Positions 50,105 through 58,879 of a DNA stretch of 64,000 nucleotides are shown piece by piece. The notes beneath the pieces were generated by a model. It was not told the DNA's origin. It searched no databases and saw nothing but the letters and a program-made list of their open reading frames with translations. The first letter of the stretch is position 1, and each line of letters opens with the position of its first letter. The position numbers and the translations under genes are program-made. Origin of the DNA: Nonomuraea candida (GTDB taxonomy: Bacteria > Actinomycetota > Actinomycetes > Streptosporangiales > Streptosporangiaceae); the NCBI RefSeq assembly GCF_000725485.1, contig NZ_JOAG01000044.1, positions 1 through 64,000 of the forward strand, written 5' to 3'.

Positions 50105-51436
50105 GTGACCGACTCATCCATGGTGGCGGCCCCGCCGGTCCCGCCGCTCGGCGCCCATCCGCTGCTGCTGTTCCTGCTCCAGGTCGCGGTGCTGCTCCTG
50201 GTCGCCGTGGCGCTGGGCCGGCTCGCCGTACGGTGGAAGCTGCCCGCCGTGGTCGGCGAGCTGTGCGCCGGCGTCATCCTGGGCCCGTCGCTCCTCCAGC
50301 ACGCCGCCCCCGCCCTGGCCGCCTGGCTGCTGCCGCGCGATGCCGAGCAGCTCCACCTGCTGGACTCGGTCGGCCAGCTCGGCGTGCTGCTGCTGGTGGG
50401 GATCACCGGCAGCCACCTGGATCTCGGGCTGGTGCGCAGGCGCGGCGCCACCGCCGCCAAGGTCAGCCTGTTCGGCCTGGTCATCCCGTTCGCGCTGGGC
50501 CTCGGCGCCGGGCTGCTGCCCTCGCCGCTGGCCGCCGGCAGCCCGGACCGCACGGTGTTCGCGCTCTTCCTGGGGGTGGCGATGTGCGTGAGCGCCATCC
50601 CGGTCATCGCCAAGACCCTGTTCGACATGAACCTGCTGCACCGCAACATCGGCCAGCTCACCCTGGTCGCCGGAATGGTGGACGACGTGTTCGGCTGGGT
50701 GATGCTGTCGATCGTCTCGGTCATGGCGACGACCGGGCTGGCCGCGCGGAACGTGGCGCTCTCGATCGCGTACGTGCTCGCGGTGCTCCTGTTCGCGGCG
50801 CTCGTCGGCAAGCCGCTGGTCGCCCGGCTCTACCGGCGGGTACGCACGCCCTCCACCGTCACCGCCGTCACCGTGGTGCTCGTCCTGCTGTCCGCCGCCG
50901 GCACCCACGCGCTGGGCCTGGAGGCCGTCTTCGGCGCCTTCGTGATGGGCATCCTCATCGGCGCCTGGGGCAAACCCGACCCCGCCGGGCTCGCCCCGCT
51001 GCGCACCGTCGTGCTGGCCGTGCTCGCCCCGGTGTTCTTCGCCACCGCGGGGCTGCGCATGGACCTGACCGCCCTGGCCAGGCCCGAGGTCCTCGGCGCG
51101 GGGCTGCTGGTGCTGGCCGTCGCCGTTGCCGGGAAGTTCGCCGGGGCCTTCCTCGGGGCCCGGCTCAGCCGGCTCACCTCCTGGGAGGCGCTCGCGCTGG
51201 GCGCGGGGATGAACGCCCGCGGCGTCATCGAGGTCATCGTCGCCATGGTCGGCCTGCGGCTCGGCGTGCTGAACCTGGAAACGTACACGATCATCATCCT
51301 CGTCGCGGTCGTCACCTCGCTGATGGCGCCGCCGATCCTGCGGGTGGCGATGGCCAGGGTCGCCGTCACCGAGGAGGAGGAGCGCAGGAACGCCGACGGC
51401 GCCCGGCCCGCGACCACCCCCGGAACCCCGTCCTGA
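50105..51436 (+). CDS. Cation:proton antiporter (CPA2 family)
   Basis: This is a 443-residue membrane protein with about 12 helices. It has LPAVVGELCAGVILGPSLLQ near the N-terminus, LHLLDSVGQLGVLLLVGITG, and TLVAGMVDDVFGWVMLSIVS with the conserved Asp pair. FGAFVMGILIGAWG, APVFFATAGLRMDL and GAGMNARGVIEVIVAMVGL follow, as in KefB/NapA-like exchangers. It exchanges Na+ or K+ for protons. The start is GTG 50105 after GAAAGG. Divergent from the RiPP precursor, it may be cluster-linked (related antiporters occur in several antibiotic clusters) or just a neighbour. Confidence 0.9.
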   Translation: MTDSSMVAAPPVPPLGAHPLLLFLLQVAVLLLVAVALGRLAVRWKLPAVVGELCAGVILGPSLLQHAAPALAAWLLPRDAEQLHLLDSVGQLGVLLLVGITGSHLDLGLVRRRGATAAKVSLFGLVIPFALGLGAGLLPSPLAAGSPDRTVFALFLGVAMCVSAIPVIAKTLFDMNLLHRNIGQLTLVAGMVDDVFGWVMLSIVSVMATTGLAARNVALSIAYVLAVLLFAALVGKPLVARLYRRVRTPSTVTAVTVVLVLLSAAGTHALGLEAVFGAFVMGILIGAWGKPDPAGLAPLRTVVLAVLAPVFFATAGLRMDLTALARPEVLGAGLLVLAVAVAGKFAGAFLGARLSRLTSWEALALGAGMNARGVIEVIVAMVGLRLGVLNLETYTIIILVAVVTSLMAPPILRVAMARVAVTEEEERRNADGARPATTPGTPS

Positions 51437-52499
51437 CCGCCCGGCTTTCAGCCGATCCAGCCGCGCCTGGCGGCCGTGACGCCGGCGGCGAACCTGGTCT
51501 CCGCCGCCACATCTCCATGATCGTGGAGATGTGGCGGCGGACGGTGCGCAGGCTCATGCCGGTGCGGTTGGCGATGGTCTCGTCCTTGAGCCCGAGGGCC
51601 ATCATCCCCACGAGCTGGAGCTGCAGTTCGCTGGGCCCGCCGGGAGCCGAGGGCGCCGGGGCGGCCCCGGCTCCGGCGGGGGAGGCGACGGGCGTGGCCC
51701 TGGCCCACAGCAGCTCGAAGTACTGCCGCAGCGCCTTGACGATGACGGGAGCCCTGACCAGGGCGATCCCATGGGCGCCGCTGGGAGTCAGCGGGAGCAT
51801 CGCGACCTCCTCGTCGACGAGCTTCATCTTCATCGGCAGGTTGCGCATGATCCGCACCTCCTCGCCATCGGCGATGGAGCTCTGGATGACGTGGTGGCCG
51901 ACCTCGTTGCCGAAGTACTCGGTGGAGTAGACCGACCGGCAGCGGACGTTGCGCGAGGTCACGCGGCGCGGTGGCGGGACCGAGCTCTCCTTGCGCAGCG
52001 GCATGTCGAAGCGCCAGGTGTGCAGGCCCAGGAAGTCGGAGCGGGCCGAGTTGACGAGGGAGAGCGACAGCGAGTGGATCTCCTCCGGGTCGGTCACGAT
52101 CCGGATCCCCTCCTCGGGGGCCCGCTCGACGGCCCGCTGCGAGAAGATCCGCTGGATGTCGTTGAGCCGGACGTAGGCCGCGGCGAGTTGATCGCTCGAC
52201 TCGATCAGCTGTCTCTGCAGGTCATGAAGGATGTCACGGAAGGCCAGGGTGGGGTCGGTGGGCCGGATGGCGGTCGAGGAGCTGTAGACCACCCGGTGGA
52301 CGAGGCCGCGGCTGATCAGCTCGTCCAGCGAGACGGGCGAACCCGCGCGTTCCACCGCCTCGGATTCGGAGCATTCACCGTGGCTGAGAAAAGCCGCGTA
52401 ACCGGTGGCGAGCCGCTCGGGAAGAAGCCCGCTCAGCAGGTTTCCCATTTCGCTCGCGGCGCTCTCGTCGTGCTCTTCAATCCGCGCCTTCTCCGTCAC
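51366..52499 (-). CDS. LuxR family regulator, frameshifted near the C-terminus
   Basis: This is a 377-residue frame. The N-terminal sensor part (EHDESAASEMGNLLSGLLPE, FRDILHDLQRQLIESSDQLA) is followed by a C-terminal LuxR helix-turn-helix (LQLVGMMALGLKDETIANRT, MSLRTVRRHISTIMEMW). It then runs out of frame as RRRPGSPPASRPP to a stop at 51366, inside the antiporter gene end. The other frame supplies the expected family end, ETRFAAGVTAARRGWIG, with a stop at 51448. A one-base-type frameshift near 51505-51535 therefore replaced the last helix. It falls exactly in a 42-bp near-perfect palindrome. The recognition helix is intact, so partial DNA binding is possible. It lies 245 bp upstream of, and divergent from, the ABC exporter genes. 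Confidence 0.82.
   Translation of the reverse strand: MTEKARIEEHDESAASEMGNLLSGLLPERLATGYAAFLSHGECSESEAVERAGSPVSLDELISRGLVHRVVYSSSTAIRPTDPTLAFRDILHDLQRQLIESSDQLAAAYVRLNDIQRIFSQRAVERAPEEGIRIVTDPEEIHSLSLSLVNSARSDFLGLHTWRFDMPLRKESSVPPPRRVTSRNVRCRSVYSTEYFGNEVGHHVIQSSIADGEEVRIMRNLPMKMKLVDEEVAMLPLTPSGAHGIALVRAPVIVKALRQYFELLWARATPVASPAGAGAAPAPSAPGGPSELQLQLVGMMALGLKDETIANRTGMSLRTVRRHISTIMEMWRRRPGSPPASRPPGAAGSAESRAVRTGFRGWSRAGRRRRSCAPPPR
51500..51541. repeat. 42-bp near-perfect palindrome inside the luxR gene
   Basis: Arms 51500-51517 (TCCGCCGCCACATCTCCA) and 51524-51541 are fully complementary over 18 bases. The six-base centre is TGATCG, itself a GATC palindrome with one mismatch pair. The sequence encodes RRHISTIMEMWRR on the minus strand and coincides with the loss of reading frame. 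Confidence 0.9.
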
Positions 52500-52744
52500 A
52501 GATCCCCCGCTGAGCCCTATGTACGACAGTGAGCGCGGGCACTATAACACCGCCACTCGCGGCCATTTATCCGGTAGCCACCCGTATCGGCGCGAATTCC
52601 ACCGGATATGGGCAGGCAGCTTGCTGCCATCCGGCAGCTTCTCCCTCTTCGGGAAAAGCCGCGCCGCCTAATGTGCGATGCGCCAAGCCACGTCGTGCGC
52701 CCGCGCACGCCGGAACATCCCCTACAGGTAAGGCTGAGAAATCC
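52500..52744. promoter_or_regulatory. Divergent region between luxR and ABC genes with inverted repeats
   Basis: TATCCGGT (52568-52575) and ACCGGATA (52601-52608) are a perfect eight-base inverted repeat with 25 bases between. A second dyad, GGCAGC-TT-GCTGCC, is at 52615-52628. The region is noticeably richer in A/T than its flanks and holds no gene. It should contain promoters for the LuxR gene and the ABC operon. Confidence 0.4.
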
Positions 52745-53707
52745 ATGATCACACACGAGGTTTCACCAGTGACGATCCCGGACGGCGCCCGGGGTGCGCC
52801 CGCCATCGAGGTGCGTGACCTGCGGCAGAGCTATGGCGACTTCGAGGCCGTGCGTGGCGTCTCCTTCCAGGTCCAGCCGGGCGAGCTGTTCGCGCTGCTG
52901 GGTACCAACGGCGCCGGCAAGACCACCACCATCGAGGTCCTGGAAGGGTTCTCCGCGCCCACCGGCGGCAGCGTGAAGGTACTCGGCCACGACCCGTTCA
53001 CCGAGCGGGCCAGGGTCCGCGCCCGCACCGGCCTGATGCTCCAGGAAGGCGGGTTCTTCGGCGACCTGACCGTGGCGGAGACCGTCCGGTTCTGGCGCGA
53101 CGTCTCCCCGCGCAAGCCCTGCTCGGCCACCGAGATCCTGGAACGGGTCGAGCTCGCCGACAAGGCGGGCGTCCGGGTCAGGCAGCTGTCCGGCGGGCAG
53201 AAGCGCCGCCTGGACCTGGCCCTGGCCACGCTGGCCCGGCCCCAGGTGCTGTTCCTGGACGAGCCCACCACCGGCATGGACCCCGAGGCGCGCCGCAACA
53301 CCTGGACCCTCATCCAGGACCTGGTCGCCGCCGGCACCACCGTCCTGCTCACCACCCACTACCTGGAAGAGGCCGAGCAACTCGCCGGCCGGCTGGCCAT
53401 CATGCACGCCGGCCGGATCGAGTTGACCGGCACCGTCGCCGAGGTGGTGGCCGCCCACGGGCACAGCATCCGCTTCCAGCACCCCGCCCAGGTCGCCGCC
53501 CGCCACCTGCCCGCCCTGAACGGCGTCCGGCCCCGGGTGGAGCGCGGCACGGTCGAGTACCGGCTCAGCCCCGACCCGGCCGACACCCAGCACGCCCTGG
53601 CCCGCCTGCTGGCCTGGGCATCCGAACACCGTCTCGTCCTGACCCGGCTCGAGGTGCGCAGCGCCTCCCTGGAGGACGTCTTCCTGGAGGTGGCTCATGG
53701 CGCTTAG
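52745..53707 (+). CDS. ABC transporter ATP-binding protein (drug/peptide exporter type)
   Basis: This 320-residue ATPase of the DrrA/CcmA group has Walker A LLGTNGAGKTTTIEVLEG, a Q loop LMLQEGGFFGDLTV, signature RQLSGGQKRRLDLALATLAR and Walker B VLFLDEPTTGMDPE, followed by the switch His in LLTTHYLEEAEQLAG. The C-terminal about 80 residues form the DrrA-type tail ending VFLEVAHG. ATG 52745 is chosen because it precedes the fold directly. It pairs with the permease gene, which overlaps its 3' end by 11 bases. It is a plausible exporter for the RiPP or aryl product. Confidence 0.92.
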   Translation: MITHEVSPVTIPDGARGAPAIEVRDLRQSYGDFEAVRGVSFQVQPGELFALLGTNGAGKTTTIEVLEGFSAPTGGSVKVLGHDPFTERARVRARTGLMLQEGGFFGDLTVAETVRFWRDVSPRKPCSATEILERVELADKAGVRVRQLSGGQKRRLDLALATLARPQVLFLDEPTTGMDPEARRNTWTLIQDLVAAGTTVLLTTHYLEEAEQLAGRLAIMHAGRIELTGTVAEVVAAHGHSIRFQHPAQVAARHLPALNGVRPRVERGTVEYRLSPDPADTQHALARLLAWASEHRLVLTRLEVRSASLEDVFLEVAHGA

Positions 53708-54533
53708 CCGGCCCCAGTCCCCGTCCCTCGATCCATCACTGCTGCTCGGCAACACCTGGAGGGTGGCCCGGCTCGACCTGACCCTGCTGCTGCGCAACCG
53801 CATGGCCTTCTTCACCGCCATCGCCTTCCCCCTGCTGCTGGGCAGCGTGGCCCTGCTGCTGCGCAGCGGCTACGTCTCCGGCGTCTCCACCGGCCTCTAC
53901 ACCCTGACCGGGATGCTCGCCCTGGCCGGCTTCTTCGTCACCTTCATGCACCTGACCACCGTCTTCACCGTCCGCCGCGAGGAACTCGTCCTCAAACGCA
54001 TGCGCGGCAGCGTCCTGTCCGAGACGGCCATCTTCGCCGGCAGCGGCCTGGCCACCACCCTGGTCTACGTCGTCCAGGCAGCCGTCCTGATCACCCTGAG
54101 CATCACCACCCTCGGCGGCCACCTGCCCCGCAACCTGCCCCTGCTGTTCCTCGGCGTGGTCCTGGGCTCGGTCATGTTCGTCCCGCTGGCCGCCGCGCTG
54201 TCCGGCGTCACCAAGAGCGGCGAGTCCGCGCAGATCACCGTCCTGCCGGCGATGCTCGTCCTGGCCGCCACCTCCCAGGCCAGCTTCCCCCTGACCGGCA
54301 TGCCCGAGCTGCTCCAGCGCATCGCCGCCTCCCTGCCCCTGTCCCCGGTCGTCGACGTCATCCGCATCGGCTACTTCGGCCTCGACTTCACCACAGCCGC
54401 CCCGCACCCGGAACTCGGCTTCACCCAGTCCTGGGCCGCCGCCGCACCACGGCTCCTGCTCATCTGCGCATGGATCGTCGTCGGAACACTGATCGCCCGC
54501 AAGTACTTCCGCTGGGAGCCCCGCCACGGCTGA
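53697..54533 (+). CDS. ABC-2 type transporter permease
   Basis: This 278-residue inner-membrane protein has six hydrophobic segments in the ABC-2/DrrB pattern: LLLRNRMAFFTAIAFPLLLG at the start, LTGMLALAGFFVTFMHLTTV, the conserved loop VRREELVLKRMRGSVLSE, and LPLSPVVDVIRIGYFG before the last helix LLICAWIVVGTLIARKYF. It forms the membrane channel for the ATPase encoded just upstream. No protease domain is present, so leader removal of the RiPP would need another enzyme. Confidence 0.92.
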   Translation: MALSRPQSPSLDPSLLLGNTWRVARLDLTLLLRNRMAFFTAIAFPLLLGSVALLLRSGYVSGVSTGLYTLTGMLALAGFFVTFMHLTTVFTVRREELVLKRMRGSVLSETAIFAGSGLATTLVYVVQAAVLITLSITTLGGHLPRNLPLLFLGVVLGSVMFVPLAAALSGVTKSGESAQITVLPAMLVLAATSQASFPLTGMPELLQRIAASLPLSPVVDVIRIGYFGLDFTTAAPHPELGFTQSWAAAAPRLLLICAWIVVGTLIARKYFRWEPRHG

Positions 54534-54613
54534 CGGCCTCCGTCGCCCGTGGGTCCTGGGCTTCGGGAATCCCCGCCGCCTCCGGCGGCCCGGCCGGAGG
54601 CGGCGAGGTCGCG

Positions 54614-55009
54614 TCACGCGACCGCGGTGCCTTCGAGCTCGACCATCAGGTCGGGGATCGCCAGCCGGGTCACCCCGAGCATCGTGGTGGCCGGCGCCAC
54701 CCCCGCGGCGCCCAGCCGGGACGCCAGCACGCCGTAGTGCTCGAAGAGCCGATCGACGTCGGTGGTGTAGACGTTGAGCCGGACGAGGTCCGCGAGGGAC
54801 ATGCCGGCCTCGCCGAGCACGGCCTCCAGGTTGTCGAGGCTCAGCGCCAGCTGCGCCGCCATGTCACCGGCGTGCCGGGGCTTGCCGTCGCCGCTCATCG
54901 CGGTCTGCCCGGCGCAGTAGAGGGTGCGGGTCTGCCCGGAGACGAGCTCGCCCTGGTTGTACCCCAGCTCCACCGACCACGTCCACGGGTTGACCGCCGT
55001 ACGCTCCAT
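54614..55009 (-). CDS. RidA family protein
   Basis: This 131-residue protein has the YjgF/RidA fold: ELVSGQTRTLYCAGQTAMSG, QLALSLDNLEAVLGEAGMSL, LVRLNVYTTDVDRLFEHYGV, and the MLGVTRLAIPDLMVELEGTA end that usually carries the Arg and Glu of the imine site. It hydrolyses reactive enamines or imines, or acts in degradative pathways. The start at 55009 follows the WYL-regulator divergent region; a longer frame to 55099 adds unlikely residues. It is divergent from the WYL regulator, which probably controls it. Confidence 0.9.
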   Translation of the reverse strand: MERTAVNPWTWSVELGYNQGELVSGQTRTLYCAGQTAMSGDGKPRHAGDMAAQLALSLDNLEAVLGEAGMSLADLVRLNVYTTDVDRLFEHYGVLASRLGAAGVAPATTMLGVTRLAIPDLMVELEGTAVA

Positions 55010-55131
55010 TGCCACATCAGCTCCATTCGTTTCGTCGACATCGCCGGGGCCCTCGGGCCCTTCCGGCACGTCGATGAGCCTTCCAGGCAATGGCGACATC
55101 CTGTGTCGTGTATTCCGGATAGATTTTCCGC

Positions 55132-56106
55132 ATGCGTGCCGACCGGCTGGTCTCCCTGGTGTTGCTGCTGCGGCAGCACGGCCGGATGTCGGCCACCGCG
55201 CTGGCCCGCGAGCTGGAGGTGTCCACCCGCACCGTGCTGCGCGACATCGAGGCGCTGTCGGCGGCCGGCGTCCCGGTCTACGCCGAACGCGGCCGGCACG
55301 GCGGGTTCGCGCTGATGCCCGGCTTCCGTACCGAGCTGACCGGGCTGAACCACGACGAGGCCCTCGCCCTGCTGGTCGCGGGGTCGCGGCGCGGCGCGCA
55401 GGCGTTCGGCCTCGGCTCGGCGCTGGCCTCGGCGATGCTCAAGGTGGTCGACGCGCTGCCCGAGAGCTATCGGGGCACCGCGGCCGGCGCGGCCGAGCGG
55501 TTGCTCATCGACCCGGAGACCGACCTGCTGTCGCGCCGGCTGGCCGACGAGGAGGTGCCGGACGCGATCGTGGCCGAGGTCCTGCGCGCGGTGTTCGCCG
55601 GGCGCAAGCTGCGCATCCACTACGCGGCGGTGGACCAGAGCCCGAAGTGGCGCACGGTGGACCCGATCGGCCTGGTCACCGTACGCGAGCGGGGCTACCT
55701 GCTGGCCACCAGGTCCGGCGCGGACCGCACGTACCGGCTGTCGCGCATCCTGGCCGCCGAGGAGCTCGCCGAGCCCGCGCAGCGCCCGGACCGGGTCGAC
55801 CTGGACCGCGCCTGGCAGGAGCGCAGCACCCGGTTCCGCACCGGCGGCGACCAGGTCGCCGTGCTGGTGCGCATCGACCCGGCGCGGCGGGAGGACCTGG
55901 TGGGCACCGCGCTGGCCGTCCTCGCCGAGGAGACCGACCCGGACGGCCGGCTGCGGATGGAGGTGACCTTCCAGGACCGCAGGCACGCCGAGTGGGCGCT
56001 GTGGCAGCTCACCGCGAGAGCCGAGGCGCTGAGCCCGCAGTGGCTGCGCGACAGGATTCGCGACCGCGCCCTGGCGATCGCCGCCCGCTACGCCCCGTCA
56101 TCCTGA
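55132..56106 (+). CDS. WYL domain transcriptional regulator
   Basis: This 324-residue regulator starts MRADRLVSLVLLLRQHGRMS and has an N-terminal winged helix-turn-helix (ATALARELEVSTRTVLRDIE) and a WYL sensor (GRKLRIHYAAVDQSPKWRTV, DPIGLVTVRERGYLLATR) followed by a WCX-like C-terminus (VTFQDRRHAEWALWQL). WYL domains bind small ligands or nucleic acid. A TAGATT -10 box at 55120-55125 lies six bases before ATG 55132, so the mRNA is probably leaderless. The divergent RidA gene is the likely target. Confidence 0.92.
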   Translation: MRADRLVSLVLLLRQHGRMSATALARELEVSTRTVLRDIEALSAAGVPVYAERGRHGGFALMPGFRTELTGLNHDEALALLVAGSRRGAQAFGLGSALASAMLKVVDALPESYRGTAAGAAERLLIDPETDLLSRRLADEEVPDAIVAEVLRAVFAGRKLRIHYAAVDQSPKWRTVDPIGLVTVRERGYLLATRSGADRTYRLSRILAAEELAEPAQRPDRVDLDRAWQERSTRFRTGGDQVAVLVRIDPARREDLVGTALAVLAEETDPDGRLRMEVTFQDRRHAEWALWQLTARAEALSPQWLRDRIRDRALAIAARYAPSS

Positions 56107-56145
56107 CCCCTCGAACCTGGCAGCTTTCCCGAATGCCGCGGCGGC

Positions 56146-56302
56146 TTCGTCCCCGTCGTACCAGGATGGGCCGTTCTACCGCGACGGCATGGTCCGGATC
56201 GTCGTGACCCCGACCTGGGCCAAGCTGATCGACTTCGAGACCACGCTGCCGAGCGCGGTCGAGGAGCTGATCCGGCAACGGGAGCGGCGCCGGCCCGGCT
56301 GA
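56146..56302 (+). pseudogene. C-terminal remnant of a PPOX / F420 flavin-barrel protein
   Basis: The frame ending at 56300-56302 reads GPFYRDGMVRIVVTPTWAKL followed by IDFETTLPSAVEELIRQRER. This is the tail common to pyridoxamine-phosphate-oxidase-like F420 proteins. The first two thirds of the gene are missing and the upstream codons look random. It lies between the WYL regulator and the AraC regulator and shows no ribosome site. Confidence 0.65.
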
Positions 56303-56421
56303 GCCCCGCGAGCCGGTCGCGGCGCCCGTCCGCCCCTCCTCGCAGGGATGGCTCCTGAGGGTCCTGGGGTGGTGACGCCTTGAGGGAGGCGGAGGCCGGG
56401 GCGGGGGTATAAGACGGTGTG

Positions 56422-57258
56422 ATGTCGCATCCCTGGCGCGGCTGGTGCCTGCTCCGCCCCGGCCTCATGCTGTACGGCGGCACGGTCGGCAGGAACGAAC
56501 CGCACGCGCACCACGCGGTCCAGCTCATCGTCGCCGCCGAGCCCTTCACCATGGCCGGCGCCCACGGCGAGCGGCTGACCACCCGGGCCGCCGTCGTTCC
56601 CCCCGGCGCCCGCCACGCCGTGGTCGCCGGCGCCCGCCAGGCCCTGCTCGTTCACCTGGACCCCCGCAGCTCCCCGGGCCGCGCGCTGCTCGCCCGCCTC
56701 GGCACCCCGGCCGAGCCTTTCGCCTGGCCCCCGCCCGCAGCGCGGCCGGCCGGCCCGGCTCAGAGGCCGGCCGCAGCGCACCCCGGCCAGGTGCCGGCAG
56801 GTCCGGGGGAAGCCCGGCCGCTCGTGTTCAGGCCGCCGTCGGCCGGTCACGCCCGCTTCGCCGAGGCGGCGGCCGCGCTGCGGGCGGTCGAGGACTGGAC
56901 CGGCCACCACACCGCCGCCGGCCTTCCGCCGCACCCGGCGGTGGAGGCGGCGATCGAGGTGATCCCCACGCTCCTGGAGCGGGGGCCGGTGCGCCTGCGG
57001 GCGGTGGCGGACGCGGTCCACCTGTCGCCCAGCCGGCTGGCGCACCTGTTCAGCGCGCACGTGGGGATCCCGCTGCGGCCGTACGTGCGGTGGTCGCGCA
57101 TGCAGCGCGCCATCGGGCTGGTGGCCGAGGGGCGGACGCTGACGGCGGCCGCCCACAGCGCCGGGTTCACCGACGGCCCGCACTTCACCCGGGTGTTCCG
57201 GGACACCTTCGGGACCACGCCCTCCGAGCTGTCCGCCGCGATCGACTGGGTGCCCTGA
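56422..57258 (+). CDS. AraC family transcriptional regulator
   Basis: This is a 278-residue protein. The N-terminal cupin-like sensor has EPHAHHAVQLIVAAEPF. The C-terminal double helix-turn-helix carries LRAVADAVHLSPSRLAHLF and LTAAAHSAGFTDGPHFTRVF followed by RDTFGTTPSEL, the AraC signature. An Ala/Pro-rich linker (about 100-140) separates the domains. ATG 56422 or the adjacent GTG 56419 follows a TATAAG -10-like element by only a few bases, so the leader is very short. It converges on the acyl-CoA synthetase gene. Confidence 0.9.
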   Translation: MSHPWRGWCLLRPGLMLYGGTVGRNEPHAHHAVQLIVAAEPFTMAGAHGERLTTRAAVVPPGARHAVVAGARQALLVHLDPRSSPGRALLARLGTPAEPFAWPPPAARPAGPAQRPAAAHPGQVPAGPGEARPLVFRPPSAGHARFAEAAAALRAVEDWTGHHTAAGLPPHPAVEAAIEVIPTLLERGPVRLRAVADAVHLSPSRLAHLFSAHVGIPLRPYVRWSRMQRAIGLVAEGRTLTAAAHSAGFTDGPHFTRVFRDTFGTTPSELSAAIDWVP

Positions 57259-57343
57259 CCCCGCGAAGCACGCCACGGCCCCGCCCCGGAGCCCGCCCCC
57301 GCAGCGGCCCGGACGCGTCGTCGGCGTGACGGTCGCGGGCCGG

Positions 57344-58879
57344 CTACCGCAGCTCGCGCTTGAGGATCTTGCCGGTCTCCGTCATCGGCAGGGTCTCGCG
57401 GAACTCGACGATCCGCGGGTACTTGTAGGCGGCCAGGTTCTCCTTGCCCCAGGCGACGAGCTCGTCCTCGGTCACCGTCGCGCCAGGCGCCGGGATGACG
57501 TACGCCTTGACCTCCTCCCCGTACGACTCGTGCGGCACGCCGACCACCGCCACCAGCGAGACCGCCGGATGCGCCATCAGCACCTCCTCCAGCTCGCGCG
57601 GGTAGATGTTGAACCCACCCCGGATGATCATGTCCTTGGTGCGGTCGACGATGCTGTAGTAGCCGCCCTCGTCGCGGGTGGCGACGTCACCGGTACGGAA
57701 CCAGCCGTCCCGCAGCACCTCCCGGGTCTCCTCGGGCCGCCCGTGGTAGCCCTTCATGACGTTGTGGCCCCGGATGGCGATCTCCCCGGGCCCCTCGCCC
57801 TCGATGGTGTTCCAGTGGTCGTCCACCAGCCGCATCTCCACCCCCCAGATGGGGAAGCCGATGGTGCCGGGCCTGGTGGGCCGGCCGAGCTGGTTGAAGC
57901 AGGCCGCGGGGGAGGTCTCCGACAGGCCGTACCCCTCCAGGATCGGGATGCCGAACGTGGCCTCGAAGTCCTTGAGCACCTCCACCGGGCAGGCGGCGGC
58001 CCCCGACACCGCCACCCGTAACGTGGTGGGCACCTCGGCCCCGTCGGCGTGGATCTTCGCCAGCATCGCCCAGTACATGGTCGGCACCCCCGCGAACATC
58101 GTCACCTTCTCCTCGCGCATCAGCTCCAGCGCCCGGCCGGGCTCGAAACGCGGCAGGAGCACCAGCGTGGCGCGGCGGCGCAGGCTCACGTTCATGACCG
58201 AGGTCTGGCCGAAGGAGTGGAAGAACGGCAGCACGGCCAGCGAGACGTCGCCTTCGGGATCGGCCGGGAACATCTCGTCGCTCACCATCGTGTTGATCAG
58301 CAGGTTCGCGTGGGTGAGCGCGGCGCCCTTGGGCCGGCCGGTGGTGCCGGAGGTGTAGAGGATGGCCGCGATGTCGTCCGGCCCGGTCCGTACCGTCTCG
58401 AACTGGGCGGGCATCCCGTCCAGCGCCGCCCAGAACGACTCGCCGTGCTCCGACTCGGTGGCCAGCGGGGTGGCGGGCAGCACCAGGAAGTGCTCGCACT
58501 CCGCCGCGCCGTCGAACCCCTCCCGCCCGCGCGCCCCCGTCGGCAGCTCGGGGGTGCCCTCGAAGCAGAAGAACGCCTTGGCGTCGCTGTCGGCCAGGTG
58601 GTAGGTGATCTCGCGCGGCTGCAGCAGCACGCTGAGCGGGACCACGGTCGCCCCCGCTTTGAGGATGCCGAAGTAGACGAACGGGAAGTAGGGCAGGTTC
58701 GGGCACAGCAGCGCGACCTTGTCGCCCTTGCCGATCCCCCGGTCCGCCAGGAGCCCGGCCACCTGGTTCGCGACGGAGTCCACCATGGAGTACGACAGGC
58801 GCAGGTCGCCGAAGACCAGGGCGGCGCGGTCCGGAACCGCGCGGGCGCTGTCCTCCAGGACGATCGACAGATTGAGCAT
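57344..58879 (-). CDS. Long-chain acyl-CoA synthetase (FadD type)
   Basis: This 511-residue ANL ligase has AAILYTSGTTGRPKGAALTH, then LPFFHSFGQTSVMNVSLRRR, a LEGYGLSETSPAACFNQ switch, YYSIVDRTKDMIIRGGFNIY and the C-terminal catalytic Lys in MTETGKILKREL. It activates fatty or aryl acids to CoA thioesters. The start at 58879 places MLNLSIVLEDSARAVPDRAA at the N-terminus, as in family members. It is transcribed alone and away from the mreB operon, with an AT-rich region between. Confidence 0.92.
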   Translation of the reverse strand: MLNLSIVLEDSARAVPDRAALVFGDLRLSYSMVDSVANQVAGLLADRGIGKGDKVALLCPNLPYFPFVYFGILKAGATVVPLSVLLQPREITYHLADSDAKAFFCFEGTPELPTGARGREGFDGAAECEHFLVLPATPLATESEHGESFWAALDGMPAQFETVRTGPDDIAAILYTSGTTGRPKGAALTHANLLINTMVSDEMFPADPEGDVSLAVLPFFHSFGQTSVMNVSLRRRATLVLLPRFEPGRALELMREEKVTMFAGVPTMYWAMLAKIHADGAEVPTTLRVAVSGAAACPVEVLKDFEATFGIPILEGYGLSETSPAACFNQLGRPTRPGTIGFPIWGVEMRLVDDHWNTIEGEGPGEIAIRGHNVMKGYHGRPEETREVLRDGWFRTGDVATRDEGGYYSIVDRTKDMIIRGGFNIYPRELEEVLMAHPAVSLVAVVGVPHESYGEEVKAYVIPAPGATVTEDELVAWGKENLAAYKYPRIVEFRETLPMTETGKILKRELR

